A stretch of 64,000 nucleotides of DNA from Drosophila miranda (taxonomy: Eukaryota > Arthropoda > Insecta > Diptera > Drosophilidae), in contig NC_046674.1 of assembly GCF_003369915.1 (NCBI RefSeq), forward strand, positions 21,641,657 to 21,705,656, written 5' to 3'. Position numbers and translations under genes: made by a program. Positions 59,239 to 64,000 of the stretch are shown piece after piece. Every line of letters starts with the position of its first letter. Within the stretch, counting starts at the first letter, position 1. Under the pieces are notes generated by a model, which searched no databases, was not told the origin of the DNA, and worked only from the letters and a program-made list of their open reading frames with translations.

Positions 59239-62200
59239 ATGGCACCGCAATTATGTGTTCTAGTTCTGAAGAACTTTCGGAGCTATACAAGATGCGAGAT
59301 GGTAATGTACATGTTACTGCCGCTGCTAATGATACACTTGGTTCACTTGAGATGTACTGTAAATCAAGAGAATTCTTCGCATTGTTTCTTGCGGCGAAAT
59401 GGAACTCTTGGGGATAATGTAAAGCTCAGTCCACTGTAGTAAGTTCCAAGTATTTTAGTTATCTTTCAAAATTCAGCTCCTTTGATGTTCTCTCTGATTG
59501 ATTGTCCTATTTGTTTTAATCGCAAACTGAAAAATGTAGTAATTTAATGGAGATGATAGCCGAATTCACTCCCAAAAAAGTACTTTTATTGTATACAAAC
59601 AAGGATTATATAGTAGAGCCACTAAAGTCAGCACTATTTAATATCCTAAAGTTGAGATCTGTTGAGCGTATCAGCTCTGAAGGTGATATGGAAAATAGGC
59701 TTATAAACGGAAACTATTTGGGCGGTATTATTTGGAAGGTGAAGGATGTCGAGGATGATACGGACATCACCATACGATTTCCAAGTGCACTTCGAACGAT
59801 GCCAACTGAATTGTGGTATACCAACCAAGTTAGACACGAATTGAACACGCCCCGGCCGCTCTATATGAATGAAGGATTCTTACAAATAATGTATGCCATT
59901 GTGGCATTTCTATCATATCCAGCTGTAAGCAATATTACCAAAAAATTCAAGGACGATGGCATAACGATTACATCAAAGCCATTTGTTTCCGATGCGACGT
60001 ATGACGATTTCCTTGATCCCCAAATTCTTGACCCATTGGGTACTAGTCTGGTGAATATATTGCCATTCTATTTGAGTTCTCTCTACATTTATCCATTCGT
60101 TCGTCTGGTAATGGTAAGTAAGAAAATAAAAGCTTTCTCCTGAGAGTTTGAGATAGGATTATCCAACTAAGTTGATTTACTTTTCTCTTTTTTTAAATAG
60201 CTTATGCAAAAAGAAAAGACCAAGCAACTAAATGACTTGATGAGAATTTCCAGTGCAAATCGGTTCATCCAATATCTCTCTTGGTTTTGTTCTGCCTTTA
60301 TTTTGGCGACTGTGATTAACTTATTAACTATTTTCTTGCTTACGGTACGCTATCCATCTACTGGAACACAAAGAACAGATGCTTGAGTCCATAATTCGTT
60401 TCCTTTTTTAGGCGCCGATTTGTAAAAATGGTAACATTTTGAACTGTTCGAGCTTCACAGCCGTTTGGTTTTTTTTTACCATATGGACAGTGTGCGCCAT
60501 ATGCTTTTGTTTTCTTATCTATAGTGTATTTCAAGATACAGCCCTAGCTGCCTTTATGATTGTGTTTTATTCGATGATTTTTTTTGTATTATATATGTAT
60601 TTGCATGCCGGGAGCAAAGCTGTGCACTATTCGTTATGCGTGTCTTTCCAATTTGGATTTTTAACTGGCCTTCGGAAAATACTTTACTATGAAAAGTACG
60701 ATAATACGGGGCTTCAATGGGATCATTTCTTAAGAGGGAAGTTTCTGGATAGTTTTGCTCTAATTCCCATCATAATGCTGATGGGAGCATTCATTTCTCT
60801 GGTGTTGTGCTCATTAGCAGAGCTATGCTGCCCGGGACGCTACGGAGCTTCGATGTTTCGCAGATCTTCCAGAGATCATGATTCCTTGGGCTATCATCAA
60901 AACCCTCAAAGAACTCGCAAAATGTCCCCAGCCGTTGTGCAGACGCTCATCTTGAGTCAAAGGAGTCACAAAAGAAAGCCGCCTCTGACAAATTTCGCCA
61001 TGAATATGTATGATGATCAGATCACGGCTATATTGGGACTATCAGATTCGGGGAAATCCGCTATTACCAATTCCATTTCGGGCAGCATTCCCCCCCAGTC
61101 GGGATCGGTAAAAATTGACGATAGAGATATTGCGAGATCGACCAGAACTCTGGTGGGACTCTCGCCACAGCATAATCCATTATTTGCCAATTTGACCGTT
61201 AAGCAGAACATGTACATCTTCTATGCTCTGCGGGGCACTAGCGCACATGGAAGAGTACGTGCCACGGCCAGGTATTTGAAAGCCCTCGAGCTCTGGCAAG
61301 TTAGGGATGTGAAGGGCCGTTGCCTATCCACGGCCGACAGGAGGAGATTATCTGTGGCCTGCGCCTTTTGTGGCAATCCGCGGATTGTGGTCTTAGATGA
61401 ACCCACCGAGAGCCTGGAGCCCTGTGAACGAAGATTGGTGTGGGATCTGTTACAATCGGAGAAACGATGTAGGACTTTAATTATCACAACTTACCATATC
61501 GAAGAGGCTGATGTTCTGGGCGACCGTTTGGCTATTCTATGCGATGGTAACCTGCTGTTCAATGGCACTTCCACCTTTTTAAAAAACACGCATGGTTCTG
61601 GATATCAATTGGTATGAATCAATATGTATAGATACTATGTATTCTAGTATTTTGCATTTAATTATCAGGTCTGTTCGCAAGGGGAGGTATGTGAAGAGCC
61701 ACAGATAACATCGTTAATAACATCATACATACCAGAGACTACGGCATCCTCGGATAAACCATTTGAAATATCCTACAGCATACCGCAATCCTATTGCCGT
61801 AGCATTGTGCCATTGCTTAAGGAGCTGGAGGGTGGAGCCAATTGTTTCAATATGGGCGCCATTGGCATTGGCACAACGCCCATCATAAATAAATTTGTGA
61901 AGGCCACTTCGCCGTGCGCCGACAGTAGCAGGGGAAATTGTGTAGGAGGCTCCCCCGAACCCGATGAATGTTTATTATATGGTTGTAATTTGTGCCTCAA
62001 TCAATGGCGTGCGATGTTACTTAAAAAGTTCTATCAAATCAAGCATAATTTTCTGGTGTTTTTTATGCTTTTTTTTCTGATGCTATTGGGAGCTGCGGCG
62101 CTACAAAGATACTTTTATAGTTGGCCAATTCCAGACAAATACCGTTCGCACGCAGGCATGGATTTTGTATTTCAGGACCGGCTGCCGCTAAAGCTGGATA

Positions 62201-64000
62201 TATATGGACCAAGATGCCGGGTGGCCTTTCTCAGAGACTTTAACGATGAGAATCCACTTATAGGCCTATTAAAGCGGAAAATAACTGGCTGTAGAACACA
62301 GGATATATCAGCGAAAGACTTGGACACAAAAGCAGATATCTTAAATAATGTCTATGTCTTTGGTATAAAAATAAACAAATGCGCATATCAAATCTATTAC
62401 AGCCGAAAATTTTTACATTCGGAAGCAGTGGCAGCCGCCCTAATAGGATACTTGGCAAACAGGTGAATATTTCGAAGCTAATTTTATCATAAATCATAGA
62501 TCAGCATATTAATTATTGTAAATTCTTTCAGTGGATTTCTGGATTTATTTTGCACTGATGCTAATGCAAAGATGGAAACTCGTACGAAAGCCATAACCTT
62601 TAACAATCACCCCTATCCGTCAATTCAATATAGTGAAAACTCCACAATCCGTCAGATCGATTGTTTCGAGAGTGGATCTTTATATCTGAATCTGTTGTGC
62701 ATAAGTATCTTCAGCGGGTTCTTTGCCGCCTTCATTGTCAGGGAGCGTCGCATCGGATTCAAGCTATTGCAGCAAGTGGAGGGCATTAATATGACAACAT
62801 TCTGGCTGGTCCACTTGCTTTTTGACTGGCTTTTGCTTTCGATATTTTCCGTATCGCTTGTAATCGTGATGACGCTTCTTCTGCAAAAGAGTTTCGACAA
62901 TGAAACAGGTAATGAATGGGGGGTTTTACATGTTTGATATTCCAGTATAATAACTATTTCAATTATCAACTATTTTTAGTTGCCTATGCCTTTGCCTTGA
63001 TTCTCTTTAGTGTTGCACTGCTACTATTTTTATACTTGCTGATGCAATTCTTCACACGAGTTATGTATGCATGGATTATACCTGTAGTACTATTGTTTAT
63101 ATTGGGTTAGTACATATCTAAATATGTTGGGGTTGCTTCTTTGACAGTCCATTCCACTTACCGTTCCAGCCATACCCTTCGAGTGGCCTGTTCCGGAAAA
63201 AGAATTTGCTTTCCTTTATATAATACCCACATACGCGGCCATTGCGTTGGTCCATGCCATCTGTATTGAGGCATCGTCGCTTAAAGTCTGTGAAGGAAGA
63301 AACGACAGAAAATTTCAAGGATGCGGTGAGTGCTTGGAGTCGATGTCTGGTTTACACATGACTTACTGCATAGCTCATAGAGGTCCACTCACACTGGTGC
63401 GTGATCGCTGGACTTCCATACATATTGGCACTGATCGGCTCATCTATGTTGTTTTATATCCTACTCTTGCTTCTTGCGCGTGGATCCTTTTGCAAGAGAC
63501 GAAAAAGGTAAGAATTATGGTTGCAAAGTTTGTTTGTTTTTTTAGATACAAATATAATGTTTTCTAAAAGACGTACAGGTGGCGAATATACCGATTATTG
63601 CGATTTGCAGGGAATGACCCAAAATGAGCTGAGAAACCATACTCTTCTTTTGGAAAATGTTGTAGTAAAGTACCAGAATAGTCCAGTCAAAGACGTCACA
63701 ATTGGACTCAAGCCGCAAGTACATCTAACTATTTAATCAATGGTTTTTGAATCTCTTGTTTTTCTTTATAGAATGGATGTTCTTGGATTAGTTGGCGAGA
63801 GGTCTGGAAAGACTAGTATTAACAAAGTAATTGTATCGGAAATCAAGCTATCTTCGGGACGAGTTCTAGTCAAAGGAATCGACGTTCACAATAGAAAAAT
63901 AAACCGATACAAGGCCTACAAATATATGGGCTACTGTCCCCAAAAGGATTATTTTGAGCCCAAATTTACGGGTCGAGAAAATTTAAAAATGTTCTGTCTT
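59239..64000 (+). CDS. ABCA-subfamily full ABC transporter, 3' end outside window
   Basis: Exons 59239-59438, 59540-60113, 60201-60344, 60412-61611, 61669-62462, 62532-62908, 62980-63105, 63170-63325, 63381-63507, 63571-63714 and 63772-64000+ give 1357 residues in one frame. Layout: first transmembrane helix and large extracellular loop (residues about 20-240), TMD1 helices (to about 450), NBD1 (about 490-720), second half with a helix at NFLVFFMLFFLMLLGAA and a further extracellular loop, TMD2, and the start of NBD2. NBD1 has GLSDSGKS (Walker A), LSPQHN (Q-loop) and IVVLDEPTESLEP (Walker B), but LSTAD replaces LSGGQ, and TTYHIEEAD puts Tyr at the usual H-loop His. NBD2 has GLVGERSGKT, one residue short of the usual P-loop, and GYCPQKD. 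ABCA proteins move lipids across membranes; with these changes the ATPase activity is uncertain. Several fly ABCA paralogues exist (CG6052 would be my first guess). Confidence 0.87.

Noticed and set aside
1-64000. tRNA, rRNA, snRNA, CRISPR, prophage or bacterial operon signals
   Set aside because: I looked for tRNA box A/B pairs, regularly spaced repeats and ribosome-binding sites and saw none that hold up. The DNA is clearly insect nuclear.

Overview
The window is eukaryotic nuclear DNA from a fly of the genus Drosophila. The genes are split by short introns with GT-AG ends, the non-coding DNA is AT-rich with many CA, GA, GTCC-type and CAG microsatellites, and the proteins read as direct orthologues of Drosophila genes (diablo, Dcp2, flower, meru, pHCl-1). 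Coding differences from D. melanogaster, as I remember those proteins, and the dispersed DINE-1/mini-me-like repeats suggest a species outside the melanogaster subgroup, perhaps the obscura group. The species cannot be fixed from sequence alone.

Layout. 1-19.7 kb: the 3' half of a Cys-loop chloride channel gene (pHCl-1) on the + strand, with a duplicated pair of alternative M1 exons and a very long 3' UTR. 19.7-24.7 kb: gene-poor, with one DINE-1/mini-me-like element. 24.7-30.6 kb: meru, a RASSF9/10-type Ras-association protein (+). 30.6-32.2 kb: repeat-like intergenic DNA. 32.2-33.6 kb: a tiny ZNF706-type zinc-finger gene (+). 33.9-35.1 kb: a CDIN1/C15orf41-type nuclease gene (-). 35.2-39.5 kb: diablo, a BTB-Kelch adaptor (-). 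40.4-48.0 kb: Dcp2, the mRNA decapping enzyme (+), divergent from diablo; each has a core-promoter Motif 1. 48.0-51.8 kb: a near-perfect direct tandem duplication of a whole ZAD/C2H2 zinc-finger gene (-). 51.8-51.9 kb: a tiny retroposon-like insertion containing TTAGG repeats. 52.2-58.0 kb: flower (+) with alternative C-terminal exons. 58.2-58.6 kb: a small acidic secreted protein (-). 59.2-64.0 kb: an ABCA-type ABC transporter (+), cut by the window end, with degenerate ATP-binding motifs.

This is ordinary euchromatic gene neighbourhood rather than an operon. The genes share no single pathway, although diablo/Dcp2 look like a divergent housekeeping pair. No CRISPR, phage, tRNA or rRNA was seen, and I found no clear candidate for a wholly new system. 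The most notable items are: the pHCl-1 exon pair that changes the pore-lining 1' residue; the about 99% identical zinc-finger gene duplication whose coding differences are mostly amino-acid changing; the ABCA protein with altered ATPase motifs in both nucleotide-binding domains and a probable GC-AG intron; and the TTAGG-containing insertion with a 15-bp target-site duplication.
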